Assembly: GCA_023548195.1 (NCBI GenBank) | Contig: JAJHZJ010000496.1 | Span: 7,629,144 to 7,693,143, forward strand | Direction: 5' to 3' | Length of the DNA: 64,000 nucleotides | Origin: Bettongia penicillata ogilbyi | Lineage: Eukaryota > Chordata > Mammalia > Diprotodontia > Potoroidae | Shown here: positions 1 to 11,209 of the stretch, piece by piece | Layout of the letters: each line of letters opens with the position of its first letter | Numbering within the stretch: position 1 is the stretch's first letter | Notes under the pieces: generated by a model | Databases searched by the model: none | What the model was told of the DNA's origin: nothing | What the model saw: only the letters and a program-made list of their open reading frames with translations | Position numbers and translations under genes: made by a program

Positions 1-263
1 ATTATTATTTAATTTTTTTTCATTAGTATGAACTTGACAAGCATCAGGAAACATGAACACTTCCTCATACAAAAAAGAAAAGAAAAAGAATTGTATAAGC
101 ACAGGAAATCTCTCTTACATGCAACTTGGAGGTATAAAGTATATAATAAATTCAACATGGCAGACCCAACATTACCCTACTGGTCTGTGTCCCCCTTGGA
201 ATTTCTTTCTGCTGTCCTCTTTGTGTTGCTTAAATGTTTCAATGACATGCTTAAAAAGAAAAA
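1..263. other. AT-rich DNA, nothing recognised
   Basis: No repeat family, exon or RNA gene is recognisable here. The open frames that start here run on into the pyrimidine tract that follows and look like chance. Confidence 0.5.
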
Positions 264-425
264 CTTCTCCTTTCCTTTTTCTTCCTTCCTTCCTTTCCTT
301 CTCATTATTCTTTTTCTTGTTCCTCCTCATCCTCCTCTTTCTTCTCCTTCTCCTGCTTCTCCTCCTTCTTCTCCTCCTCCTTCTCCTTCTCTTTAGTCTT
401 CTTCTTTCTCTCCTTCACTTTGTTG
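264..425. repeat. Polypyrimidine (CTT/CCT)-rich low-complexity tract
   Basis: About 160 bases, almost all C and T on the plus strand, mixing TTCC, CTT and CCT units. Open frames through it encode only Leu/Ser/Pro runs and are artefacts of composition. Confidence 0.9.
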
Positions 426-465
426 TCTGACATAATTCTCACGTTCACATCTTTTGTAGGAAGCT

Positions 466-755
466 ACGTGCCATAGAAGAGAATAGTCAACTCTATGTTG
501 AATCAGAAAATCTGAGTTCAAATCCAGCCTCAGGTACTTACTAGTTATGTGGCTCCAGAAAGTCACTTAACCTCTCTCAACTTCAGTTTCCTCATTTAAA
601 AGGAAGATAGGAAGATAAAAATAGCATCTACTTACGAGGGTTGCTGTAAAAGTCATATATACATATGTGTGTGTGTAAGTGTGTGTGAAGTGCTATGCAA
701 ACCTTAATGTGCTATGTAAATGATACCATGATTATCATTGCTATGATTTTCTTTC
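466..755 (+). mobile_element. MIR-type CORE-SINE (Ther-1-like), near full length
   Basis: The order of landmarks is that of a MIR: a degenerate tRNA-like head with the B-box-like GAGTTCAAATCC, then TAGTTATGTGGCTCC, AAGTCACTTAACCTCT and CAGTTTCCTCATTT, then a region of small counts (ATAGCATCTACTTACGAGGGTTG). It ends in GCAAACCTTAATGTGCTATG, the tail common in marsupial copies. A short TG run interrupts the 3' half. Confidence 0.85.
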
Positions 756-2339
756 AATAAATTCTCCATCATGGGCACAATTGATATTATAGAAACCTTG
801 TATGGGATTCTTTGAATATTTCAAGAAGACTGGTATAGCATTTGAAATGTCTATTTTCATTCTACTCTGCATATGTAATTGACAGACTTTCTTTTCAAGT
901 CTTAGATGTCATTGATGAAAATGATGCTTTTACACACTTCTTGCATCCATCATCATCCGTAATATGTCATAACCATTGCCTTGAGTCTTCTATAATTTTG
1001 TTTTTGTTCTCATGTCATGATATTCAACAATTTTCATCTGTACAGAATCATTTAGAGAATATTGCTATTAAAAAGATGGAATTTTGAGGAAAAGATCAGC
1101 TGAGGTCTGTAGAATTCCAAATGTCATCCAGTTTGTTTTTCTCTTTCTATTCAATTCCAGACCTAGGTCGCTGTCCATCTGCAGAGCATCCCTAAGATGA
1201 ATATGCTTATAGAATGACTCAGTGAGCTGCGCATCTAAATGAATGCAATAATTGGGAAAACTTCATTTCTACTTTGAGCAGTGTAGCAAGGACCAGAGCA
1301 TGCAGCCAAATATAGAGAAGCATGTCACAAGTAGTCGGGCCACCTAATGATAAATTGCTTTTTGCCCATGGCAACCTATGGAAGAATGAAAAACTTTAGA
1401 AATTATTATTAGTCCAATGCGGTCTCCTTCTGCTTCTACAGTGGTAGTGACAGAGGCAAATACTAAATAAGCATCACTGTGTTTCAGACTGATAATATCT
1501 TAATCTGAATTTTGATACTCCAAATGCGAGATTCTTTTCCCATGAACAATGTCATTTATGTTGCTAGAGAAGCTGAATCACATAAATATTGAAGTACTTT
1601 CTACAAACACAGCTAAACTAAAAAAATGAAGAAAGCCGTTAGGGGAAGAGTGATTCTCAAGTAGACTTGGGAGAGACAAAGAAATAATTAATTTTTGTTG
1701 TATGCCTGTAAAGAAACATTACTTCTTGGTCTATTTGGTCATCATGTATTGAAGTAGTAATGATGTTTATTTGCACAAAAATCACCAAGAAAATAATTAT
1801 AGGTCATGTACCAATATTGAATTTTAAGAATGAAGTGATAGAAGAATTCTATAAAAAAGTTGATAAGACACTGTAAATTAAATCAATAAGCTTTCTAGTA
1901 TTTTATGATGTCAGTGCAAAAGTGGGAAAATGAAAGTATGGTAACAAATATTAGAGAAAATATGGTTCAGGAAAAAGTAGTGAGCAAGGCCAAAGGTGTA
2001 CAGATTATGTAGAAGCCTCACTCCTCTGTATCAAGATACCTTTCATAAGTAAAGAATGGGTAGGTGCTGATTGTGGACACCTCCGAATTAGACCACAAAA
2101 TATAAATATTTAATAGTATCTAGGGGGAACTAGTCAGAAGGTTTCTCAATCAATTTGTCAATTTCTCAGTCAACATGATGAGTTTACAGAGCACAAATAT
2201 TGGTTTAGAGACATTTGAAAGGTACTTTCCCATGAATTGTGGACATGAGTATTGGTGTCCTTCTGAAAGGATACATAGATGTCCAAGATGATTGGCTGAT
2301 GAAGACTTAGGAAAATAAACTTTTGTGAGAGAAGCTACC
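756..2339. other. Unique AT-rich DNA, no feature recognised
   Basis: About 1.6 kb with no clear repeat landmark, splice-flanked open frame or RNA fold. The one open frame of 81 codons (842-1087) shows no known domain and has composition like its surroundings. Confidence 0.5.
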
Positions 2340-2460
2340 TCTCTTCCTGGTCTATGAGACCATCCTTTCTTAGAATGCTTTTAAATGCGCAAAATCATAC
2401 ATATAGGATTACACAGGAAACCAATAATATTGAAATAGTTATAAAAACTTTTTTAAAGCT
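2340..2460 (+). mobile_element. Degenerate hAT-like miniature transposon fragment
   Basis: The core (TTTTAAATGCGCAAAATCAT then ATTGAAATAGTTATAAAAAC) matches, with many changes, the core of the better preserved element at 57184-57360, which has inverted terminal repeats. The ends are too decayed here to show inverted repeats, so family membership rests on the shared interior only. Confidence 0.45.
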
Positions 2461-3185
2461 AATTGGCCCCCCAGTTAAATATGCTATACTCAGTGATCCC
2501 TGAGGTCACTTTCAGAACCCTGAGATTCTAGAATGTCTAGGTACTGTTCCCCACCAAAAGACACAATGTTTTTTTAGCTTTCTTGTTTACTTTGCTCTAG
2601 TAAATAACAGACTGTATTGTGCTTATTCTTTGTTGAATGGTTCACTTGGATATCAAAGCAAACTTCATTATCCCAGCAGTCCATAATGATATACATCATT
2701 GCTGAGGTGTGAATCCTTAGGCTAGTGAATACTTGTATGAGATTGGTGCTCAAAATGCAGTTGTGGAAGCATTAAAATTGATATTTCTCCTTTTTGAAGA
2801 AATTATTTATCCTCATTCTTTTTATTCACAAGTAGTCCTTTTTGGGGTCTCTTCCATCATCTTGGGGTGCATTTCAATTTACTGATTCATCCTCATTGGT
2901 GGTTTCTTCCTCTTTGTTAAGGTTTATCTTTTCTGAAAATTCACAACATGGATATTAATTTACCTTTCAGTAAATAGATTTCCCTTCACAATGGCCTGCT
3001 TGCAATCAATCAGCTACACTTACATAGCGGTCACCTCAGTGCGATAGGTAATAAGAGACTGAACTGTTGCAGGTTTATATCTTGTCAGGTCAGTTCTCAT
3101 TTTGGGATCTCTGAAGTCAATATTCCTCCTCTAAACAACTTGAGAATAGTATCTTAAATTGAATTCTTGGATGAAAGAGTGAACA
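2461..3185. other. Unique DNA, no feature recognised
   Basis: No repeat, exon or RNA gene is recognised between the hAT-like fragment and the L1 5' end. Confidence 0.45.
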
Positions 3186-3429
3186 AAAAGTCAGGATGTG
3201 ATTCCAGCCCAAGACAGCTTAAGAGGTCCAAAGAAGAGGTCCATAATACCATAGTGGGAGTTGACCCAGGGTATACTAGTGAGCTTTGGAGAAAGCTCTA
3301 TCAGCAGCAGCTGCAGAAGCTCTTGTTCTACAGACTGTAAGGAGGTCAGACAAATGGTCAGAAAGAGATGATGGGGTATCCTTGCTAGCACTGGGTGCAG
3401 GATTCTGTCGCATTGCCTATATGAAGTTC

Positions 3430-3735
3430 TAGGTCATGGTCCCAGGGCAAAGGGGAGACTAGTACTTGTGGCCACAGGAGAGCAGGGATCCTAGTCACAA
3501 TTTCATGGCCAAGAGGAGCACTAGTGCTTGTAGCTTCAGGGGAATAAAGATGCTGGTTTTAGTTCCAGGGTGAAGAAAAGTGTTGGTTGTCATTTACAGG
3601 AAAGCAGGTGTCCTGGTCTCTGTTCCAAGACAGAAAGGAGGACTATCACTTGTGGCTTTAGAAAAGCAGGGAACCCGGTCACAGTTTCAGGGACAAGATG
3701 AACACTAACACTTGCAGTGGCAGGGGAGCACAATA
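3430..3735 (+). repeat. Five ~61-bp tandem units in the L1 5' UTR
   Basis: Units begin near 3430, 3490, 3552, 3613 and 3674. Each has the plan C-C/T-(A/G)GTC..(A/T)TTCCA/CAGGG, a purine stretch, GGAGxACTAGTxCTTGTGGC and a closing CAGGGGAGCAGGG. They differ at many positions, so the expansion is old. Tandem monomers in a 5' UTR are a known L1 promoter design in rodents; a promoter role here is inferred. Confidence 0.75.
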
Positions 3736-6333
3736 CTTTCCTGACTAAAGACCAGAGCAAAACTCAAGAGAACAGTAACCACACCTGTCCTTAGCTTGCA
3801 CCACCTTGAAAGCATCAAAAACCCTCTGAACTAGATCTGAGAAGAGTAGCATGAAAAATCTAAAGCTTGGGATAGTGCTACCTTCACCCCAAGAGGAGAG
3901 TTCACCTTTAATATGAAGTTAAAAGTCATGAAACAAGGTGGAAAATGAGAAAATCACAACAGCAAAAGAACATGACCATAGTAAATCTATAATGGTGACA
4001 GGAAAAATCAGATAAAAACTTAGAAGAAGACATCAGTGTCAAAATAGCTATAAGCAAAGCCTCAAAGAAAAAAAAATAAATTGGACACATGCTTAACAAA
4101 AATTACTAGAGGAGCTCAATAAGAATTTTTCTTAAAAAGTTAGGTAGAGGAAAACATGGGGGGGAAATGAGAGGGATGAAAGTTATGAAAAGAGAGGCAA
4201 TAGACTGGTAAAAGAGGCACAAAAATATTGAAGAAAATAAGACCTTAAAAAAACAGAATTGTCTCAGTGGCACAAAAACTCAATGAAGAAAAGCACTCCA
4301 CAAAAAGCAAAATTGACCCAATGAAAATAAGAGGCACAAAAGTTAACTGAAGAATATGATGCCTCAAAAATTAGCTTTGAGCCAGTGGAAGCTAGTGACT
4401 CCATGAGACTTTAAGGAACAATAAATAAAAAAGTTCAAAAGGATGGAAAAATGTGAACTATCTCATTGGAAAAACAACTGACTTGGAAAACGGAGGAAAG
4501 ATAATTTAGTGATTATTGAACTACCTGAAAACTAACATAAAAAATAGAGCCTAGATATCATATTTCAAGAAACTACAAGGAAAACTTCGGATATCCCAGA
4601 ACTAAAGAGTAAAATAGAAATTAAAAGAATTCACCAATCACTTCCTGAAAGAGATTCCAAAATAAAGTCTTTCAACAGCATTAGAGCCAAATTTCCAAGT
4701 CAAGGAGAAAATATTTCAAGCGATCAGAAAGAAACAATTCAAATATCATGGAGCCAGAGTCAGGTTCACACAATATTTGGCAGCTTCCACATTAAAGAAG
4801 CAGAGGAATTTGAATACGATTTTCTGGAAGGCATAGGAGCTAGTATTATAACAAAGAATAATCTATGGAGCAAAGTATAATCCTGGATGATGGACATTTA
4901 ATGTAATAGCACATAGCAGAATAGATTAGAAACTAGAATCCAACAATACATAGTTTACAAGAAAAACCCTTGAAACAGAGTGACACCCAAACAGAGTGAA
5001 AATAAGAAGTTGGAACAGAATCTATTATGCTTTTACTGAAGTTTTAAAAAAGCAGGGTAGCAATCATGATTTTAGATAAAGCAAAAGCAAAAAATAGACA
5101 ATTAAAACTAAGCAGGGAAACTACGTCTGGTTAATTCTTAAAGTAAAAGTTAAATGAGTTATAGGAGAAAATGGACAGTAAAACTATACTACTAGGGGAC
5201 CTTAACTTTTCCTTTTCAGAGCTAGATAAATCTATTCACAAAATAAAAAGGAAATAAATTAAAGTTATCAATAGAATTTTAGAAAATTTAGATTTGATAG
5301 ACCTCTGGAAAAAACTGAATAGAAATAGTAAAGAGCATACCTTTTTCTCAGCTGTACATGGCACCTTCACAAAAATTGACCATATGTTTTTGCACAAACA
5401 AATGTAAAAAAGCAGAAATGTGAAATATATCCTTTTTAGACCATAATGAAATAAAATTATATATAATAAAAGATCATAATAAAGGGAATATAAATTTAAA
5501 ATGAATTAGAAACTACATAATGTAACTGTAAGGAGTGAGTGAATCAAAGAACAAATCACAGAAATAATTGATAACTTCATTAAGAGGAACAACATCAATG
5601 GAAGCAGCCAAAGCAGTACTTAGGAGAAAAGTCATATCTCTAATTGCTTAGATCAATAAAATAGAAACTCAATAAATTGACTATACAACTTAAAAAAAAA
5701 AAACTAGATAAAGAACAAATTTAAAATCCCTAATTAAACATCAAATTGGAAATCCTGAAAATCAAAGTAAAGATTAATAAAATTGAAAGCTAAAAACAGC
5801 TGAATAAAATTGGAAGATGATTCTATGAAAATAAAACAGCTTAAACTATTGGTTAATATGATTTAAATAAAAGAAAGAAAAAAACAAATTATCAGTATCA
5901 AAAATGGAGTGAATTCACCACCAATGAAGATATAATAATTAGGAGGTATTTTTCACAATTATAACTAATAAATCTGTCAATCTAAGTAAAATGGATGAAT
6001 ATTTATGAAAATACAATTCACTCAGATTAACAAAAGAGGAAATAAAGTACTTAAATAACTCCATCTTAGAAAAAAAAAATTGAACCAGCCATCACTGAAT
6101 TCCCTGTGAAAAATTCCCCAGAACCAGATGGATTCACAAATAAATTCTACCAAATGTTTAAAGAACAATACTATATAAACTATTTGGGAAAATATATGAA
6201 GAAGGAATCCTATTAAATTTAGTTAATGACACAAATATGGTGCTGATATTTAAACCAGGAAAAATAAAAAGAGAGGAAACAAACTATAGAACAATTTCCT
6301 TAATGAATCTCAGTAAAAACAAACAAAAAAAAA

Positions 6334-6567
6334 ATGAGTCATTCATCACTTGATAAATGGTCAAAGGATATGAACAAGCAGTTTTCAGAAGAAGAAATCA
6401 AAGCTATTTATAATCAAAAGTCAAAATACACTAAATCGCTATTGATGCAAATTAAAATAGCTCTGAGGTACCATGTCACACATATAAGATGGACTACTAT
6501 GATAGAAAAAGAATATGACAGATATTGGAGGGGATATGGAAAAACTGGAATGCTAATCCACTATTAA
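6334..6567 (+). pseudogene. L1 ORF2 C-terminal remnant
   Basis: A 77-codon open stretch starts with residues reading [20 protein letters not shown] and continues through a MQIKIALRYHVT block to YWRGYGKTGMLIHY. These are the C-terminal landmarks of L1 ORF2 (compare the similar remnants at 48.6 kb and, on the minus strand, at 49.8 kb). The methionine is not a real start: the segment has been joined to RT N-terminal sequence by an internal deletion just upstream. Confidence 0.8.
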
Positions 6568-7205
6568 TGGAGTTATGATCTCAGCTAACCATTCTGGGGA
6601 GCAATTTGGCACTATTCCCAAAAGACTATAAACCTATACATCCTGCTGATCCAGTAATACCACTACTAGGTCTGTATTGCAAAGAGATCAAAAAATAAAG
6701 AAAAGGACTTATTTGAACAAAAATAATTTATAGCAGTTCTTTTTGTGGTGTCAAAGAATTGGAAACTGAGGGGATGTTTACAAATTGGGGAATGACTACA
6801 CAACTTCATGACTTATCATTGTGATGAAATATTATAATAATAATAATAAGATAGCTTCAAAAAATTGGAAGACATATGAACTGATACAAAGCAAAGTGAG
6901 CAAAACCAGGAGAGCACAGTACACAGTATCATAAAATGATACTATGAATGACAATGATCCAAGAAAATTCTGAGAACTTATGATGAAAAATCTTATCCAC
7001 CTCCCGAGGAAGAAGTGATAGAGTCTGAGTGAAGATTGGAGTATAATTTCCTCACTTTCTTCATCTTTCTTGCTTTTTTTCCTGCAACATAGTTAATATT
7101 GAAATAAGTTTTGCATGATTTCCCATGTCTATTTGTTATCACTTTTCTTCCATTTTCAATGGTGAGGGTGAGAATTTAAAACTCAAAATTAAAAAAGAAA
7201 CAAAT

Positions 7206-7560
7206 AATAACATTTAAAACTAGCTGCATTCTGCTTAGATTTACTATCCATTATGAAGGCACTCTTGCTCAGCTCATAGACTCATCCGTTAGTTGTTCCA
7301 TTTCATTGGTCTTGGATGCCGTGTACGTCTCTGGGCTGTTGATTATGTCACTCATACAACTTCGAACACTACAAGCCAGGGAAGGCACTCAGCGCCAGTA
7401 TCATCTGCCACATATCTTTCCTGCTCCCTTATCTCTAATCCTTTCTGTCACACTAGTCATGAGAAGCATATGAGAGGCTGTCAGTACAGTCTATTTTCAG
7501 GTTACCAGAGCTCTGGTGGTCCTACTATGACTCATACAATATGACACAGAAAATAACTTT
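7206..7560. other. Unique DNA, no feature recognised
   Basis: An 83-codon frame (7293-7544) shows no family resemblance. Nothing else is seen. Confidence 0.4.
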
Positions 7561-7561
7561 G

Positions 7562-7725
7562 GAGAGTCCCATTAAAAAAACTATTGCGTACTTGTGTTAG
7601 GTGTTTACATTTTGTCTCCCTCAAACTATGAACTTGAGGGTAAGAATTATTTGTTGCCCTTTTTTTTGAATCCCCAATTCTTTTTATAATTCCTGGCACA
7701 AAGTTAGTGCTTAATAAATGCATGG
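7562..7725 (+). mobile_element. L2 LINE 3' end
   Basis: The run AACTTGAGGGTAAGAATT, then CCCCAATTC..TTCCTGGCACAAAGTTAGTGCTTAATAAATGC, is the usual L2 3' tail (…GAGGGCAGGGACTGT…CCTGGCACATAGTAGGTGCTTAATAAATG). Confidence 0.75.
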
Positions 7726-7799
7726 TGCCTCACTGACAGCTATGAATTTAAGAACCAACCATATGCTGGGAAGTTGAGCATGAGCTGAACTGTATCTAA

Positions 7800-8055
7800 G
7801 GCATTAAAAATAATAGTCGACATTGATGTAGCACATTAAAGATAGTATAGTACTTTATAGACACCACCTCACTTCTCACAATAACCCATTGAGACAAGCA
7901 TTACAGTTATTTTTAATGTTGTTTTACAGATGAGGGAACTGAAGGTCAGCCAGATTGATGGCTTACCTGTAATCAATTTCAGAGGAACGATTCACACCCA
8001 GATTGCTCTTTACCTCAGCCCAATGCTTTCTTCGGTCAGATCAGAATGCCTACTT
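7800..8055 (-). mobile_element. MIR-type SINE, antisense
   Basis: Read on the plus strand it runs from a TAGTACTTTATAGACACC tail through TTTTACAGATGAGGGAACTGAAGG to TTCACACCCAG and TGCTCTTTACC, the reverse complement of a MIR. Confidence 0.8.
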
Positions 8056-8144
8056 CACGCATTCCTCCCTTTTTGGGAAATAAGTAGTATTAATACTATT
8101 TTACAGTAAGGAGAAAATGAGTCACAGTGGCAGTAAGTGACGTT

Positions 8145-8245
8145 TTCTAATAATAATAATTCACATTTATATACACTTCAAAGTTTTCAAAATACTTTAT
8201 ATTATCTCATTTAACCCTTTTTATAGAAAAAAATAACTTGATCCA
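8145..8245 (-). mobile_element. MIR 3' fragment, antisense
   Basis: TATACACTTCAAAGTTTTCAAAATACTTTATATTATCTCATTT is the reverse complement of the MIR/Ther tail, with nothing of the head preserved. Confidence 0.65.
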
Positions 8246-8249
8246 AACC

Positions 8250-8615
8250 AGGCATTCTGATTTTTTTCCACTTTTTTTTTCTAGAATTCAAAAAGAGTTT
8301 TTTGGCTATAGTAGGACCATTTCACCATCTCTTCTACCCAGATGCTTGCTGCAGATGGCCATGTTTTAAAAGATTTTCAAAATGGAAGGGGTTTAGAAAG
8401 TCCATAAATGGCAACTTGTCCTTTATTTTAAGAATGTAATCTCTAGATAACAGCTGAGCCAAGAATTTGGGTGGGTTTGGGGAAGGGGTGGAGTGGGGTA
8501 ATGTGTTCCATTTTGAACATGTTGAGCTGGAGGTGCCTATGGGATATTCAATAGAGATGCTCAATGGATATTTGGTGATGCAAGACTAGAGTTTGGGAGA
8601 GAGATTAGAGCTGGA
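8250..8615. other. Unique DNA, no feature recognised
   Basis: A 76-codon minus-strand frame here shows no known domain. No repeat is recognised. Confidence 0.4.
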
Positions 8616-8617
8616 TC

Positions 8618-8790
8618 ATAGATATAGAGGTTGAATGGATTTTAAAGGTAATATATCTAGTCCAAACCTTGAACAAACTGGGATTTAGAGAATTTAAATG
8701 ACTTACCCAAGATGGTAGGACTGAGATTCAAACCCTAATTCTTTAACTGAAAGTCCAGTGCTCTTACTATTTCATCAAATATTTGGAAGA
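8618..8790 (-). mobile_element. MIR-type SINE, antisense
   Basis: GGTAATATATCTAGTCCAAACC, GACTTACCCAAGATGGTAGGAC and GAGATTCAAACCC…AGTCCAGTGCTCTTACTA follow the reverse-complement MIR order. Confidence 0.75.
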
Positions 8791-8815
8791 CACACATCCA
8801 CACACATCCATACAC

Positions 8816-8820
<5 letters not shown>

Positions 8821-8852
<32 letters not shown>
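8821..8852. repeat. (TG)n microsatellite
   Basis: About 15 TG dinucleotides with one TA variant near the 3' end. Open frames on both strands across it are artefacts of the repeat. Confidence 0.95.
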
Positions 8853-9125
8853 ATGTCTCCTTTTTCAAAACTGGAAGAAGAAGGGGTCTCAAAGATAAAT
8901 TTTGCCAAGTAATAAATCAGGCTAACATTTCTAGGTCCCATACAGAAGCAGCACCAAAAATTTCACATAATATTTTCAGTCCTTGCTGTTACAGAGGCCA
9001 GGAAAAGTACATCTTTTATTGTACTGTAGTAATCCATATGCCTGATCTGGGAGTACAAGTGAAGTAAAAATGCAACATCAACTGTGTACACTAGCATAAC
9101 AATCACAAAAGATTTGGGACTTAGG

Positions 9126-9290
9126 TCTAATCCAATTCATTTAGCATTTTTATAACACCAGCTCTCTGCAAGATACTATTCTAGCCCTACAAAAGCCAAA
9201 ATGAAAAGTAGTTCCTGCTCTCAAAGTATTTACATTCTACTACACTGAAGTATACAAAATACAAATAGAGAAGTAGGTATTTAAGTATTT
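9126..9290 (+). mobile_element. Old dispersed mammalian repeat, family unresolved
   Basis: CATTTAGCATTTTTATAACACCAGCTCTCTGCAAG…CTCTCAAAGTATTTACATTCTA follows the widespread consensus with …CATTTATTAAGCACCTACTATGTGCCAGGCAC…CTCAAGGAGCTTACATTCTAAT. Further copies lie near 29.1, 42.5, 44.4 and 44.5 kb. Confidence 0.55.
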
Positions 9291-9394
9291 GAAGAGGAGA
9301 GAGTGAGCACCAGTAGTCAAAGGGACCAGGAGAAGCTTCTCTTAGAAGGTGACTCTGATTGTATTTTCTCACTTATATTGCTAATATCCCTTTA

Positions 9395-9655
9395 TCTTTA
9401 CTGTCAAATAATAATAATATATGTCCATCTCCTTAAGGTTTACAACCTGATGAACTGGTTGCAAATGGTTTATCTCATTTGATCCTCACAATAGGTACAA
9501 GTGTTTTTATCCCCATTTGACAGATGAGAAAGTGAAGGCTCAGAGAGAGAAACTGACTCACCTATTATCACACAAATAATAAATGTCAGGGACAGTATTT
9601 GAACTCATCTCTCTTGATTCCAGGTCTACTTTGTTTTTCATTGTACCAATAGTCC
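9395..9655 (-). mobile_element. MIR-type SINE, antisense, near full length
   Basis: The tail (AAGGTTTACAACCTGATG), TCTCATTTGATCCTCACAA, CCCCATTTGACAGATGAG and GTATTTGAACTCATCTCT…GATTCCAGGTCTA follow the reverse-complement MIR order. Confidence 0.85.
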
Positions 9656-9659
9656 CTTC

Positions 9660-10385
9660 CCCCTACATCACACTGCCCAACTGGTAAAAGACTATGTATT
9701 TGTTCTTATGACAAATATAGTGTTTTTCAATTTAAAAAATCAGCAAATCAATCAATGATCATTATTGACTATATAATTTATTTTAATGGCAAACAAAGTG
9801 ATAAGCACAGCAAAGTAATAAACATATTTCACTGTCCTCCAATTAACCTACTTTACTATTAAAAGACAAAATCCAAACAGCCTTCATATCATGAGACAAA
9901 GCCTAAATTTAAGGCAAAGCCATCTGAAAAGGAAATAGAAGCAAGAAAAAGATGTCCTATTGCTCATATTATCTAGAAAATAATCTCAGTATTTGAGAAC
10001 TATTTCTTGTCACATTTGTACTTACTGAAATGGAAGAAGCAGGAAAAATACTGGAGTAAATGCTAAGAAGAAACAGCTTTCAAAGTCCTTAGTATCAATA
10101 ATTATTCACACTTGAGTCATGCTTCTGTGATTACTGTTATTTATAGGGCATTAATTATCTATATATTACCTATAATTCTTTTTTAAGACAATTCCTGTAA
10201 TGCAGGGCTACATTCTGTAGCCAACTGTTCACAGCTGCCTGTGGTCTCAATACCCTATTCGATGACAAACCCAGTCCTACTGAGAATTCAATTATGGTTT
10301 TTAGCATGTATTAAACAAATACAAATAAAGCATTTGATTTGAATAATTCAAATCCTCACTCCTTAGGAGACAACAGATGCATTAG
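9660..10385. other. Unique AT-rich DNA
   Basis: No repeat is recognised. The stretch around 10130-10320 is dense in homeodomain-like TTAATTAT / CAATTA motifs and could be a conserved non-coding element; there is no direct evidence. Confidence 0.4.
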
Positions 10386-10387
10386 TA

Positions 10388-10525
10388 GAATAGGCACTAC
10401 TCTTGAGAGACAAGAGACCTAGAGTTTAGGCTCGTCTCCATCACTAAGTGTGTGTTTCCTTGGATAAGTGGCTTCCCATCTCTAGATGGAGTTTCCTCAA
10501 TTGTTAAAGGGCAAGGGTTCATAGG
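10388..10525 (+). mobile_element. MIR-type SINE fragment
   Basis: ACTAAGTGTGTGTTTCCTTGG, AAGTGGCTTCCCATCTCT and GAGTTTCCTCAATTGTTAAA follow a diverged MIR core. Confidence 0.65.
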
Positions 10526-10680
10526 ATTTGAACTTTAGACCTGTAAGACACCTCCAAACCCACGTATTCTAAACTGTTCATTTTAGAGATGAGGAAATTG
10601 AAGTCTAAAGATGTTGAATAACTTGCCCTGTGTCACATAGCTTTAAGTGGAAAAGGAAGGATTTGAAGTTATTCTCTTTC
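10526..10680 (-). mobile_element. MIR-type SINE fragment, antisense
   Basis: CATTTTAGAGATGAGGAAATTGAAG, ACTTGCCCTGTGTCACATAGC and GGAAGGATTTGAAG are reverse-complement MIR landmarks. It lies tail to tail with the plus-strand fragment just before it. Confidence 0.7.
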
Positions 10681-11209
10681 TCCAAAAACATTTGTGCCCT
10701 ACAATCAAAGAGATGATTCATTCGTTGGCTGTGCTGAATTTGGAAGTGAATTTTATGGGACAAGTACTTCAGAGCCATTTAAATCTGAACCCATTCCACT
10801 GTATTGGTCTTGCAGGTCTGGGTCAACCAAGTCACTCCTCAGATCTGCATTTATTCCTCTCCAGGGTCATATTCTGGCAAACTCTCAGACAGACTCTAGT
10901 TCCTGGACCTCTGCTGGCTCTCCTCATCTCATTTTTTGAATCTGACAAGACCCTATAACCAAAAGAAAGAAGACAAAGCCTGGAGCTGACTTTTTATCAG
11001 ACATAGCCTTGCCAAGTAACCTATGCATTTACTGGTTTATGGCAGCTCAGACTGAGAGAGGGCCTTCCCCTACCCAGAGGCCCATAGTAGCTTTTGCTCC
11101 TCAATTAATTCACTGGGGCTATTTGTGTACCTTACCCAGTTCATCAGTTATTGGTAGAGGGGAGACTAGAACCCAGGTAGCAGACATGATGAGAATTTAT
11201 GAAGAATGA
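10681..11209. other. Unrecognised, slightly GC-richer DNA
   Basis: Two overlapping plus-strand frames (103 and 81 codons) lie here, but they overlap in different frames, show no domain and have no convincing splice context. I do not call an exon. It may be the left part of the LTR-like stretch that follows. Confidence 0.35.

Larger units (their letters stand above)
3186..7205 (+). mobile_element. L1 LINE, internally deleted, decayed
   Basis: In order, plus strand: a 5' UTR with tandem units (about 3186-3950), ORF1 remains (about 3980-4860, with the block CTCATTGGAAAAACAACTGACTTGG shared with the copy at 14.5 kb), an ORF2 endonuclease remnant (about 4950-5400, including a GDLNFSFSELD reading like the L1 GDFNTPLS motif), a linker, the first RT block ([13 protein letters not shown], near 6110-6160), then a jump at about 6330 to the ORF2 C-terminus (DKWSKDMNKQFSEEE) and a 3' UTR ending in A-rich DNA near 7200. 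The conserved RT core is missing. Stops and frameshifts are abundant, so the copy is dead. Confidence 0.85.

Noticed and set aside
53..430. 122- and 125-codon frames at the window start
   Set aside because: Run through a polypyrimidine tract; their tails are Ser/Pro or Leu runs and no domain is visible.
3430..3735. CRISPR-like array
   Set aside because: The ~61-bp units are contiguous and diverged, with no constant repeat and variable spacer pattern, and they lie inside an L1 5' UTR of a mammalian genome.
10647..10958. 103-codon frame as a possible exon
   Set aside because: It begins in an antisense MIR and overlaps another frame of similar length; no domain or splice support.
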